Of a stretch of 25,369 nucleotides of DNA, positions 15,877-21,222 are shown in pieces. Both the position numbers and the translations under genes were made by a program. Origin of the DNA: a virus. Positions within the stretch are counted from its first letter, which is position 1. Each line of letters begins with the position of its first letter. The stretch covers positions 1 through 25,369 of IMG/VR virus record IMGVR_UViG_3300042516_002956. One strand, written 5' to 3'. Below the pieces are notes generated by a model. That model saw only the letters and a program-made list of their open reading frames with translations, ran no database searches and was not told where the DNA came from.

Positions 15877-16049
15877 TACTTTTCCTCCTGTATTTCCATG
15901 TAGGACACCATTTTATGGTGACCAATAAGGTTGCCGAACACGTCGACAACATCCAACGCCATTTGGCGTGCTTCTTCTTCGTTGCCTGAATCAACCCGTA
16001 CTTCGTACAAGTCCCCAACGATTACCTCAAAATACCATTCCTTAGGCAT
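15876..16049 (-). CDS. 57-aa protein, unknown function
   Basis: From ATG (16049-16047) to TAA (15878-15876). It starts MPKEWYFEVIVGDLYEVRVD, an alternating strand pattern, then a helix (GNEEEARQMALDVVDVFGNL), and ends QEEK. The alpha/beta pattern resembles small single-domain proteins. Both ends are coupled by TAATG to neighbouring genes, and AGGAGG lies upstream. Function unknown. Confidence 0.68.
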   Translation of the reverse strand: MPKEWYFEVIVGDLYEVRVDSGNEEEARQMALDVVDVFGNLIGHHKMVSYMEIQEEK

Positions 16050-16258
16050 TATGCCACCTCCTGACTTTTTTGATTTTCATTCATGTTGTGAAAACGATGA
16101 AACGAACGGGCAACATCCAAGAAGTCTTTGACTTCGTCACCGTAGAAGTGCATTTCGCACCCTTTGTACCGCAAAGAAACATATTCAATGTTTCCATTCA
16201 GTATGTCAGCAAACACTGTTGTGTCTGACCCGATATGAACAATGTGTGATGTTCTCAT
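16049..16258 (-). CDS. 69-aa protein, unknown function
   Basis: 69 residues starting MRTSHIVHIGSDTTVF, with a beta-rich first half (NIEYVSLRYKGCEMHFYG) and a helical second half (VKDFLDVARSFHRFH). CCTAGGAGG lies upstream of ATG 16258; unlike several neighbours this site has only a two-base-pair stem around it. Unknown function. Confidence 0.7.
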   Translation of the reverse strand: MRTSHIVHIGSDTTVFADILNGNIEYVSLRYKGCEMHFYGDEVKDFLDVARSFHRFHNMNENQKSQEVA

Positions 16259-16267
16259 TTTAACCTC

Positions 16268-16564
16268 CTAGGAATTCTTCAAGTAAACTTGACGGAACAA
16301 AACAATGGAACAAGTAGTGATTATGTTGTAATCATCATCCAAAGGATAAGCAACAGCACTAATGTAACACAAATCATCCTCATCATAAACATGCAGGTTT
16401 ATGTCCACAAAATCGCCATTGTTTAATTCGTATGACGACCAGTAATCATCGCTATGTGAATGAAAAGAGTGAGCGTCCAACAAACCTTTAGCAAAGGCTC
16501 GTACCTCACGTAGATTGTCAACAATTTGTTGTTGACGTTCATTTTTGGAAAGTGATACTTTCAT
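16268..16564 (-). CDS. 98-aa protein, unknown function
   Basis: 98 residues. A basic helix at the start (MKVSLSKNERQQQIVDNLRE) is followed by a Ser/His/Asp-rich segment and two beta-hairpin-like stretches (NGDFVDINLHVYDEDD; LCYISAVAYPLDDDYNIITT). The ribosome site is in a hairpin (16568-16583). A perfect 8-4-8 inverted repeat (GTCAACAA, loop TTTG) lies inside the gene at 16516-16535. No family is recognised. Confidence 0.7.
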   Translation of the reverse strand: MKVSLSKNERQQQIVDNLREVRAFAKGLLDAHSFHSHSDDYWSSYELNNGDFVDINLHVYDEDDLCYISAVAYPLDDDYNIITTCSIVLFRQVYLKNS

Positions 16565-16567
16565 TAT

Positions 16568-16583
16568 AATCCCTCCTAGGATT
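16568..16583 (-). promoter_or_regulatory. Ribosome-site hairpin of the 98-aa gene
   Basis: In the leftward RNA, AATCC pairs with GGATT around TAGGAG, leaving the Shine-Dalgarno core in the loop. The stop codon TAG of the preceding zinc-ribbon gene is also inside this loop, so terminating ribosomes would open or occupy the hairpin. Confidence 0.65.
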
Positions 16584-16737
16584 TCTTTGTTTTTGTTTTT
16601 TTAATCAGTTCCATAAGAACTGGTTTCTTGTTTAAATGTGACCAACATGTTGGAGGTGCCGTCATAGTAACGAACACCTCCACCACGTTTCCACACTTCG
16701 GGCAAGAATACTTGCCTCGCCCAAAGCGAACACTCAT
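16576..16737 (-). CDS. 53-aa zinc-ribbon protein
   Basis: From ATG (16737-16735) to TAG (16578-16576). The start MSVRFGRGKYSCPKCGN holds a Cys-x2-Cys pair, followed by VVEVFVTMTAPPTCWSH, with a Cys and a His as further metal ligands, and a basic tail (MELIKKTKTKKS). This matches the layout of the short zinc-ribbon proteins common in phages of high-GC Gram-positive bacteria (CxCG...PPTC). It probably binds nucleic acid or a polymerase, but its role is unknown. The start overlaps the preceding stop as ATGA. Confidence 0.7.
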   Translation of the reverse strand: MSVRFGRGKYSCPKCGNVVEVFVTMTAPPTCWSHLNKKPVLMELIKKTKTKKS

Positions 16738-17360
16738 TGTCCCTCCATAAACTTTTGAAGTTCATCTTCAAAGTTTTCTGTTTCATCTTCCATAATAGCG
16801 TCGATGACTTGCTCACGACCCCACTTCAACGAACGTTGAATAATTTCCAACGACTCATCCGACATTTTTGAACCGTAAGCCCTGTTGTCGATTAACAACT
16901 CTAATTCGTCAGACACTGAATCCAATTCTTCATCTGAGATTATGCCCGATTCAATCGCCATCTCCATCATGAAGTTAAGAATGGCTGCTTCGTTGTAATT
17001 CTTTGCGCAGAACCCAACAAATTCTTCTTTAAAGAATTCGACCAAATCTTTAGGCAAATCATAATTGTCTCCGTCATACTCACCGCTAGGTGAGGTTCCT
17101 GAAACAATGACAACGTCGCCACGAATCTCTTGTGAGAACAACGCCGACGCAAGCCAGTTAGTTTCCAAATCCAAGATGAGTCCCTCATCATGAACATAAC
17201 CGACAACGGTAATCAAATCACCGTCAGGTGAAGTGACATCGGCACGGACACAGTCGAAACATCCACCGATTAAGTTTTGAATCGACTTGTAATCTTCAAC
17301 GATTACATCTTGTGGCTCAACGCCAATCCCTTTGGGGAATAAAAGCCCTGAGGCTAACAT
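16734..17360 (-). CDS. DUF3846-domain protein with acidic C-terminal half
   Basis: 208 residues. The first ~100 fit the DUF3846 pattern: a start with VEPQDVIVEDYKSIQNLIGG, then DEGLILDLETNWLASALF and IRGDVVIVSG. The function of this domain is not known; it often occurs in phages and mobile elements. The remainder is acidic and helical (EELDSVSDELELLIDNR; ETENFEDELQKFMEG), which may be a DNA-mimic-like or partner-binding region. The ribosome site is in a hairpin (17363-17379) and a terminator lies upstream, so it may start its own transcript. Confidence 0.75.
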   Translation of the reverse strand: MLASGLLFPKGIGVEPQDVIVEDYKSIQNLIGGCFDCVRADVTSPDGDLITVVGYVHDEGLILDLETNWLASALFSQEIRGDVVIVSGTSPSGEYDGDNYDLPKDLVEFFKEEFVGFCAKNYNEAAILNFMMEMAIESGIISDEELDSVSDELELLIDNRAYGSKMSDESLEIIQRSLKWGREQVIDAIMEDETENFEDELQKFMEGQ

Positions 17361-17362
17361 AA

Positions 17363-17379
17363 CACACCTCCTAAGTGTG
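17363..17379 (-). promoter_or_regulatory. Ribosome-site hairpin of the DUF3846 gene
   Basis: In the leftward RNA, CACAC pairs with GTGTG around TTAGGAG, so the AGGAG core is in a 7-base loop. ATG 17360 follows two bases after the stem. Confidence 0.65.
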
Positions 17380-17413
17380 AATACACCAACAACCCTATGC
17401 CGTTGGCAGAACT

Positions 17414-17447
17414 AAAAAAGACAGTAACACATCAATGTGTCACTGTC
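17414..17447 (-). terminator. Rho-independent terminator, leftward
   Basis: In the leftward RNA a hairpin (GACAGT and ACACAT pairing with ATGTGT and ACTGTC, one mismatch) at 17447-17420 is followed at once by six T residues (17419-17414). It ends the transcript of the 40-aa membrane protein gene. Confidence 0.8.
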
Positions 17448-17459
17448 AAATTCAAAAAG

Positions 17460-17582
17460 TTATTTTTTGAAATGCTGTCTAGTGTGACGTTTGTATTTGG
17501 GTCGTGACTCGTGTGGATTGTGAACCACCAAGTAGACACCAGCGACGAAAAACGCCAACAGAATAAAACCGAACATAATCAT
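17460..17582 (-). CDS. 40-aa single-span membrane protein
   Basis: ATG (17582-17580) to TAA (17462-17460). It begins MIMFGFILLAFFVAGVYLVV, one transmembrane helix, and has a basic tail (YKRHTRQHFKK). AGGAG at 17593-17589 is six bases from this ATG; two further in-frame ATGs (17588, 17576) are less well spaced. Each ATG lies in tandem GATTATG motifs. The gene lies between a hairpin upstream and a strong terminator downstream, so it may be separately expressed. The topology (N-out or N-in helix with a basic tail) is compatible with a pinholin or a membrane inhibitor, but it is far from the endolysin. Confidence 0.65.
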   Translation of the reverse strand: MIMFGFILLAFFVAGVYLVVHNPHESRPKYKRHTRQHFKK

Positions 17583-17609
17583 AATCATCTCCTAATAGGT
17601 GGACGGAAA

Positions 17610-17637
17610 GGGCGGGCACCGTTTCCAGTGCCCGCCC
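17610..17637 (-). terminator. GC-rich hairpin, probable leftward terminator
   Basis: A perfect 10-bp stem (GGGCGGGCAC with GTGCCCGCCC) and an 8-base loop. In the leftward direction it is followed only by TTTCCG, a weak T tract, so it may be a partial terminator or an mRNA 3' protector for the operon ending at 17697. Confidence 0.55.
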
Positions 17638-17696
17638 ATCTACCTAGGAGGTAAACCGACACAGTGGAGGTAACCGTATCGGTAAACCCCAGTGTA
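17638..17696. other. Short intergenic stretch with GGTAACC-type repeats
   Basis: Three similar words, GGTAAACCG, GGTAACCG and GGTAAACCC, occur within 50 bases, around a small hairpin (ACCG, loop TAT, CGGT). No gene is seen here. It may belong to the 3' structure of the 17697-18506 message. Confidence 0.4.
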
Positions 17697-18506
17697 TCAG
17701 TCCAACACCCCCAAGCCACGGATAGTTTGCATAATCCAGTCTACAGGACTGTCGACCATGTCAGCGTTACCGCCATGTTCGATACGGTTGATTATGATGT
17801 CTGCCTCCAAGGCTTCGCCTTGTGTAATCGGAACGGATGAACCGTAATTGTTCCGAACACACTTGCTGTACCCAAGGGATGACATCTCACGGACACCGAA
17901 CGTTAAGCGACGCAACATCGACGGATGAGCAATTGCATACATCAGAGAGTCAATGTCCATTGGCTCCCGAGGGTCGTGCATTTTCACCAACGTGGTGTGA
18001 GTATCGGAACCGAACTTGACAGAAGTTTCTGTCCATAATTCCACCGACAACCCCAAAGTGTTCAACACCTCCACAAGGGCAGTGACAGCAACGCCACGGC
18101 GCAACATCCAATCCGCCTTGTATCTGCTGTTAGCACCATAATCCAACACCACTTTCACGATTCTGCCGTGTCGTGCCGTAGGCACCCTGCGGAATCCGAC
18201 CATGTGGTCAGGACGACCACCAAGGAATCGACCCATGTGGACACCGCTACCGACCACCGAAAGCATTGTGCGATTCTGAACGGAAAACCGTTCACCAATC
18301 TGTTCCGAAAGCGTGGACAACATCTTGTCCAGTTGCTCACGTTCATCATGCCAACCGTCATAGGCTAGTTGGACAGCGTTGGATAGGTCGACGGTGCCAC
18401 CACAGAAGTACGAATCCCCTGTGTTGGCTTCGCCATTATGGGTGTTTTTCTTGGCGTAAGCCAACAACTCATCGAATGAGTCGAATCTGTCAATTACTGT
18501 TGACAT
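17697..18506 (-). CDS. DUF7192-like protein, probable partner of the MoxR-type ATPase
   Basis: 269 residues. The centre has the pattern VVGSGVHMGRFLGGRPDHM followed by a VVLDYGANSRYKADWMLRRG stretch and VTALVEVLNTLGLSVELW. This matches a phage protein family (DUF7192, as I recall it) often found with a MoxR-type AAA+ gene. Its alternating strand and helix order recalls von Willebrand A domains, the usual partners of MoxR ATPases, but no complete MIDAS motif is seen. The ATPase gene is directly upstream, 39 bases away. The pair probably forms a remodelling complex; the target is unknown. Confidence 0.65.
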   Translation of the reverse strand: MSTVIDRFDSFDELLAYAKKNTHNGEANTGDSYFCGGTVDLSNAVQLAYDGWHDEREQLDKMLSTLSEQIGERFSVQNRTMLSVVGSGVHMGRFLGGRPDHMVGFRRVPTARHGRIVKVVLDYGANSRYKADWMLRRGVAVTALVEVLNTLGLSVELWTETSVKFGSDTHTTLVKMHDPREPMDIDSLMYAIAHPSMLRRLTFGVREMSSLGYSKCVRNNYGSSVPITQGEALEADIIINRIEHGGNADMVDSPVDWIMQTIRGLGVLD

Positions 18507-18508
18507 TG

Positions 18509-18525
18509 TAAACCTCCTAGGTTTA
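18509..18525 (-). promoter_or_regulatory. Ribosome-site hairpin of the DUF7192-like gene
   Basis: In the leftward RNA, TAAACC pairs with GGTTTA (6 bp) around TAGGA. The Shine-Dalgarno AGGAGG spans loop and 3' arm, and ATG 18506 follows two bases later. Confidence 0.7.
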
Positions 18526-18532
18526 TGTTGTG

Positions 18533-18561
18533 ATTATAGCCGACGTTACTTAACAGTAACG
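18533..18561 (-). promoter_or_regulatory. Candidate leftward promoter with an upstream inverted repeat
   Basis: A perfect -10 (TATAAT, 18538-18533) lies in the 39-base gap. No good -35 is seen. A perfect 7-4-7 inverted repeat (CGTTACT, TAAC, AGTAACG; 18544-18561) occupies the -35 area and overlaps the stop of the ATPase gene. It has the same 7-4-7 shape as the operator at 13992-14009 but a different sequence. Confidence 0.45.
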
Positions 18562-19865
18562 CCAGCCATAACCTTGTCGTATTGGACTTTGTCCAAGCCA
18601 GCACCAAAGGTACAGTCAATCGCCTCCTGCATGGTGAAACCGCCAGCAAGCAACATCGCACCATGTTTCATGGAACGTGGTGTCACCATGACTCGCAAAC
18701 CGTTATCGTCGCAATTCTTACGAGCCTGACGGACAGCCATCTTCCACAACGTTAGTTGTGGCTCAGGGATTATCCCGTCGACCATAGCGTCTTCGACGTT
18801 CTCATCAACACCGACCAAGATTCTAACGAATCGGTCAAGTGTCGCACCGTCAATGGCAGACCTGCCGACATACTGTGCCGTAGCACCGTTGCCCCAAGTA
18901 TTGCCAGTGGCAACAACACGGAAGTCCTTATGCTTACGCACCATCCCATCAGGGAAAGCCATGACACCATTGGCAAGGGCACTGTTCAGTGTCACCAACA
19001 CATCGGCACTGGCATTGTCCATCTCATCCAAGAGATACAGTCCGCCATTTTCAAACGATTCACGGAACGCTGTGCTGTGAATCATGCCATGACCATCACG
19101 GTAGCCGACATAATCAAACTTAGCGTCAGTTGTTCCACAACTGTTGCCACGGAACTCCAAGCCCAATTGCTCCGCAATCTGCATAGGAATCGTTGACTTT
19201 CCTGTCCCTGCCGAACCGACAAGGAACACATGCAAGCCTTGAGCAATTGCGGTAGCAATTTTGCCATACATTTTGTGAACAACGCCTTGTGTCGGCTTTG
19301 ACGCAACACCGTTCACCACCAATTGTATTGGTGTTTGATGTTGCAACTGTTGCTTCACTGATTCAATTGTCTGTGACAATTCTGTCAAGCGTTGCACAAC
19401 CTCATCGGAAATACCCGACGAAGTCGGCTCATAATTGACCAACGCCTCATCGACGATTCTCCGAATCGTTGCGGATAAAACATCATCCAGCGATGAATTA
19501 GCGGGGACAGGCTTGGTAGTCTTTGACTGTGGCATTGTAGGTTCCTCCTGAACCGTTGGGGGAACCGTTGGGGGAACCGTTGGGGGAACCGTTGGCGAAG
19601 CCGTAGGTTCCGACGATGTAGCAACACCTAAAGTGTTGCCACTCTTTTGAACGTTGTAGAACAACGAATCCAATTCGTGAGTAGTGAAATGCATTGGTGG
19701 CTTGCCACGGAACTGAACACCAAGAAATTTCAGTGTTGCAATTCTTGTGACTTTGTCACAATTCTGCCACAACGTCGTCCGTTGATAGTTTGAACCGTTG
19801 GCAGTGTAGTGAACCAAACCGTCAGGGTCTACCTTGTAGACCGTAGGTGCTTTTTTCGCTGGCAT
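18546..19865 (-). CDS. MoxR-type AAA+ ATPase with a repeat-containing N-terminal linker
   Basis: 439 residues. The AAA+ core is C-terminal: Walker A GSAGTGKST (217-225), Walker B LYLLDE (276-281), sensor 1 ATGN (319-322), and an arginine-finger-like LDRF (343-346). Residues 1-75 form a small domain starting with a strand-rich part (VYKVDPDGLVHYTANGSNYQ). A Thr-Val-Pro-Pro tandem repeat (92-104) and a helical linker (125-175) follow. MoxR/CbbQ-type ATPases remodel protein complexes, usually with a vWA-type partner; the next gene probably encodes the partner. The ribosome site is in a small hairpin (19871-19882), and a tRNA-like fold and hairpins precede it. Confidence 0.85.
   Translation of the reverse strand: MPAKKAPTVYKVDPDGLVHYTANGSNYQRTTLWQNCDKVTRIATLKFLGVQFRGKPPMHFTTHELDSLFYNVQKSGNTLGVATSSEPTASPTVPPTVPPTVPPTVQEEPTMPQSKTTKPVPANSSLDDVLSATIRRIVDEALVNYEPTSSGISDEVVQRLTELSQTIESVKQQLQHQTPIQLVVNGVASKPTQGVVHKMYGKIATAIAQGLHVFLVGSAGTGKSTIPMQIAEQLGLEFRGNSCGTTDAKFDYVGYRDGHGMIHSTAFRESFENGGLYLLDEMDNASADVLVTLNSALANGVMAFPDGMVRKHKDFRVVATGNTWGNGATAQYVGRSAIDGATLDRFVRILVGVDENVEDAMVDGIIPEPQLTLWKMAVRQARKNCDDNGLRVMVTPRSMKHGAMLLAGGFTMQEAIDCTFGAGLDKVQYDKVMAGVTVK
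19551..19598 (-). repeat. 12-bp tandem repeat in the ATPase linker
   Basis: Three identical units of AACCGTTGGGGG (+ strand) at 19551-19586 are followed by a fourth with changes. They encode the TVPP repeats. Together with 1252-1299 this is the second 12-bp, four-residue expansion in the window. Confidence 0.9.
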
Positions 19866-19870
19866 GATGT

Positions 19871-19882
19871 TAACCTCCGTTA
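19871..19882 (-). promoter_or_regulatory. Ribosome-site hairpin of the AAA+ ATPase gene
   Basis: In the leftward RNA, TAAC pairs with GTTA around GGAG, so the Shine-Dalgarno core forms the whole 4-base loop. It is the weakest of the seven hairpins. ATG 19865 follows five bases later. Confidence 0.5.
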
Positions 19883-19889
19883 TTATGCC

Positions 19890-19914
19890 GACATAATCCC
19901 CTTTGGATTATGTC
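19890..19914 (-). repeat. Perfect 10-bp hairpin between tRNA-like fold 1 and the ATPase gene
   Basis: GACATAATCC pairs with GGATTATGTC around a 5-base loop; each arm contains a GATTATG/CATAATC heptamer. No T run follows, so it is not a standard terminator. A second small hairpin (ATG-CCC with GGG-CAT) lies at 19916-19930. Confidence 0.75.
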
Positions 19915-19934
19915 AATGCCCCGTGGGACATCGT

Positions 19935-19991
19935 GGATGAGACAGGAATCGAACCCGTCCACACTGCCTAGGCAGTGTGCCATTTTCACCC
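19935..19991 (-). ncRNA. tRNA-like fold 1 (acceptor stem + T arm, no D/anticodon arms)
   Basis: Read leftward: acceptor 5' strand GGGTGAA (19991-19985); linker AATGG; hairpin CACACTGC-CTAG-GCAGTGTG; one G; T arm ACGGG-TTCGATT-CCTGT with a fully canonical T loop; acceptor 3' strand CTCATCC (19941-19935). Six of seven acceptor pairs form (one G-U). The next base, A, fits a discriminator; CCA is not encoded. At 57 bases it is too short for a tRNA and has no anticodon loop. It lies between the 88-aa gene and the ATPase gene. It may be cut by RNase P or RNase Z, or mimic a tRNA; it could also be a degraded tRNA. Confidence 0.6.
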
Positions 19992-20002
19992 TGACTACTT
20001 TA

Positions 20003-20269
20003 TTAGTAGTTGTAGTCGTCGTTTTCGTACTCCATGAAGTCCGCCTCCAAAACCGTATCGGTTTTCTTTGACTTCCACACGGACAGAACACCAACATAGC
20101 CTGATGAATGACCAAGATGGTATTCAGTGTATACACACTGTTCGACCAAATTCCCCATGTCATCGAACATGGGTTCGTTGTCGTTAACGACAACTTCGAT
20201 TATGTCACCAGTGCTATCCTCCCATTCCTTAAGGAATGATACAACGTCTTCGACAGGTTGTGTTTTCAT
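20003..20269 (-). CDS. 88-aa acidic protein, unknown function
   Basis: 88 residues, strongly acidic (VVVNDNEPMFDDMGN; EADFMEYENDDYNY at the end), with no membrane segment. Small very acidic early phage proteins often act as DNA mimics or enzyme inhibitors; that is only a possibility. The gene is framed by two tRNA-like folds and has its ribosome site in a hairpin (20274-20289). Its coding region contains an unusual series of perfect inverted repeats (20049-20065, 20135-20150, 20154-20173, 20177-20194, 20223-20238), so the sequence seems selected at RNA or DNA level as well. Confidence 0.7.
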   Translation of the reverse strand: MKTQPVEDVVSFLKEWEDSTGDIIEVVVNDNEPMFDDMGNLVEQCVYTEYHLGHSSGYVGVLSVWKSKKTDTVLEADFMEYENDDYNY

Positions 20270-20273
20270 TTTG

Positions 20274-20289
20274 CTTACCTCCTAGTAAG
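20274..20289 (-). promoter_or_regulatory. Ribosome-site hairpin of the 88-aa gene
   Basis: In the leftward RNA, CTTAC pairs with GTAAG around TAGGAG. The AGGAG core is in the loop, and ATG 20269 lies four bases after the stem. Confidence 0.7.
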
Positions 20290-20316
20290 TGTGAATTAAC
20301 ATCCGTAGGATGTAGC

Positions 20317-20371
20317 GGACAGTGTGAGAATCGCACTCACCATACCAACACCGCACTATTGCGGACTGTCC
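20317..20371 (-). ncRNA. tRNA-like fold 2 (perfect acceptor stem + T arm, no D/anticodon arms)
   Basis: Read leftward: acceptor GGACAGT (20371-20365); hairpin CCGCA-ATAG-TGCGG; 10-base linker TGTTGGTATG; T arm GTGAG-TGCGATT-CTCAC; acceptor 3' strand ACTGTCC (20323-20317). The acceptor stem has seven of seven Watson-Crick pairs and the T stem five of five; the T loop keeps C56, a purine at 57 and A58. The next base is G. A small hairpin (ACATCC, GTA, GGATGT; 20300-20314) follows, then the ribosome-site hairpin of the 88-aa gene. It is only 55 bases, so it is not a normal tRNA. A TGTCCCCG word overlaps its 5' end. Confidence 0.65.
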
Positions 20372-20451
20372 CCGACTAGCGTTTAACCACGTGTCACAGT
20401 GGGTTCCTCCCATGATAACGACATAGGCACCGACATCCTAACAGAATGTAC

Positions 20452-20466
20452 GTCTTGACTCTGGGC
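20452..20466 (+). repeat. GTCTTGACTCT direct repeat, copy 1
   Basis: GTCTTGACTCTGGGC matches 20640-20654 at 14 of 15 positions. It contains a TTGACT -35-like word on the + strand; a CATAAT lies 20 bases downstream, a long spacing. Confidence 0.6.
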
Positions 20467-20639
20467 ACCGATGGTGCCGACATAATCGGAAATGGAATCT
20501 AGAGTTGACCACGAACGTAGTTCGTGCCATAATCCCCCAACATCAACGTCATGAGCAAGATTATGCACTATTTCCGACCTACAGACACCGAATCATACGG
20601 GATTCAAGCAAGACAAAGCACGAGCGAATCTATGACTAT

Positions 20640-20672
20640 GTCTTGACTCTAGGCGTGAAATTTCACTAGCCT
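20640..20672 (+). promoter_or_regulatory. GTCTTGACTCT direct repeat, copy 2; weak + strand promoter candidate
   Basis: TTGACT (20643-20648), an 18-base spacer and TAGCCT (20667-20672) make a plausible + strand promoter, but no + strand gene follows for 2 kb and the spacer is a hairpin (20649-20674). It may drive an antisense RNA or be a chance match. Confidence 0.3.
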
Positions 20673-20921
20673 AGGTGTCTGTTTTATGCCCCTCCACGAC
20701 TTGTCATCGCTTCGCTGGAATAAGGTACGTCACCGCACCGAACTTAGTCACCACCACAGTGACCACACATTCCCTAGTAGACTCTCACCATGAGAGCAGT
20801 CCACTAGGTGAACCCTATCTGCTATGTGGCACCGTCATTACTGAACAATGCGGATAGGTTCGCTTCGAATCGACCTGCCTAATGACACTAGGTGGTATCG
20901 AACCGAATCTCGATGCCAATC

Positions 20922-20950
20922 ACCATAAAGGATGGAATTTCAAATGTCAA
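20922..20950 (-). promoter_or_regulatory. Strong leftward promoter
   Basis: -35 TTGACA (20950-20945), a 17-base spacer and -10 TATGGT (20927-20922). An A6 tract (20960-20955 read leftward) just upstream resembles an UP element. Transcription would start near 20915 and run through the structured block, the tRNA-like folds and the 88-aa, ATPase and partner genes. Direct repeats and hairpins at 20982-21056 upstream may bind regulators. Confidence 0.7.
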
Positions 20951-20981
20951 GTGAATTTTTTCCACCGACCATATGCGGTTC

Positions 20982-21093
20982 CCCACGCGGAATCCTGAAA
21001 GGATTCTCCCACGCGGAACGAGAAAAAAAATTTGGAAAAATTCCCGTAGGGAATTTCGTGCACGGACAAGCCGAACCCTGCGCATAATGCGCA
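20982..21093. repeat. Cluster of direct and inverted repeats upstream of the leftward promoter
   Basis: CCCACGCGGAA occurs at 20982-20992 and 21008-21018, flanking a hairpin (GAATCC, TGAAA, GGATTC). Then come an A8 tract (21023-21030), a perfect 8-3-8 hairpin (AAATTCCC, GTA, GGGAATTT; 21038-21056) and a 6-3-6 palindrome (TGCGCA, TAA, TGCGCA; 21079-21093). There is no credible gene: open frames exist on both strands at once and reflect composition. Such clusters occur at replication origins and at regulated promoters. Confidence 0.7.
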
Positions 21094-21222
21094 CCGTTCC
21101 GCGCGCACACCGTCGGCAACTTGCCATAATCGCATACCCCAACAGTCAACGTCTGTTCGGTCTGCCCTCACGCCTGCGCATGCCTCTGCACGTAGCACAT
21201 TCCCCCCATAATCGCAACTTTT

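Larger units (their letters stand above)
20372..20915 (-). ncRNA. Candidate long structured RNA or leader, leftward
   Basis: About 540 bases with no convincing gene, starting just after a strong leftward promoter and ending at tRNA-like fold 2. It is filled with perfect stems: 20464-20478 (GGCACC), 20510-20526 (CACGAAC), 20649-20674 (CTAGGC plus GTGAAA/TTTCAC), 20747-20763 (GTCAC), 20773-20808 (CCTAGT plus CTCTCA), 20894-20917. Size, phage setting and tRNA-like neighbour recall the GOLLD and ROOL families of large phage RNAs, but no family signature can be confirmed by eye. A + strand transcript is an alternative, since the hairpin at 20894 pairs better in that strand. Confidence 0.4.

Noticed and set aside
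19934-20371. Canonical tRNA genes
   Set aside because: The T arms and acceptor stems are good, but the folds are 55-57 bases long and have no anticodon arm with a 7-base loop; extending to normal tRNA length gives no acceptor partner.
20383-20568. 61-codon leftward frame starting with GTG
   Set aside because: There is no ribosome site, and it lies over the perfect hairpins of the structured block. The composition looks random.
20747-20763. Anticodon-arm-like hairpin (GTCAC, 7-base loop, GTGAC)
   Set aside because: The loop lacks U33 on either strand, and no acceptor or T arm lies at the right distance.
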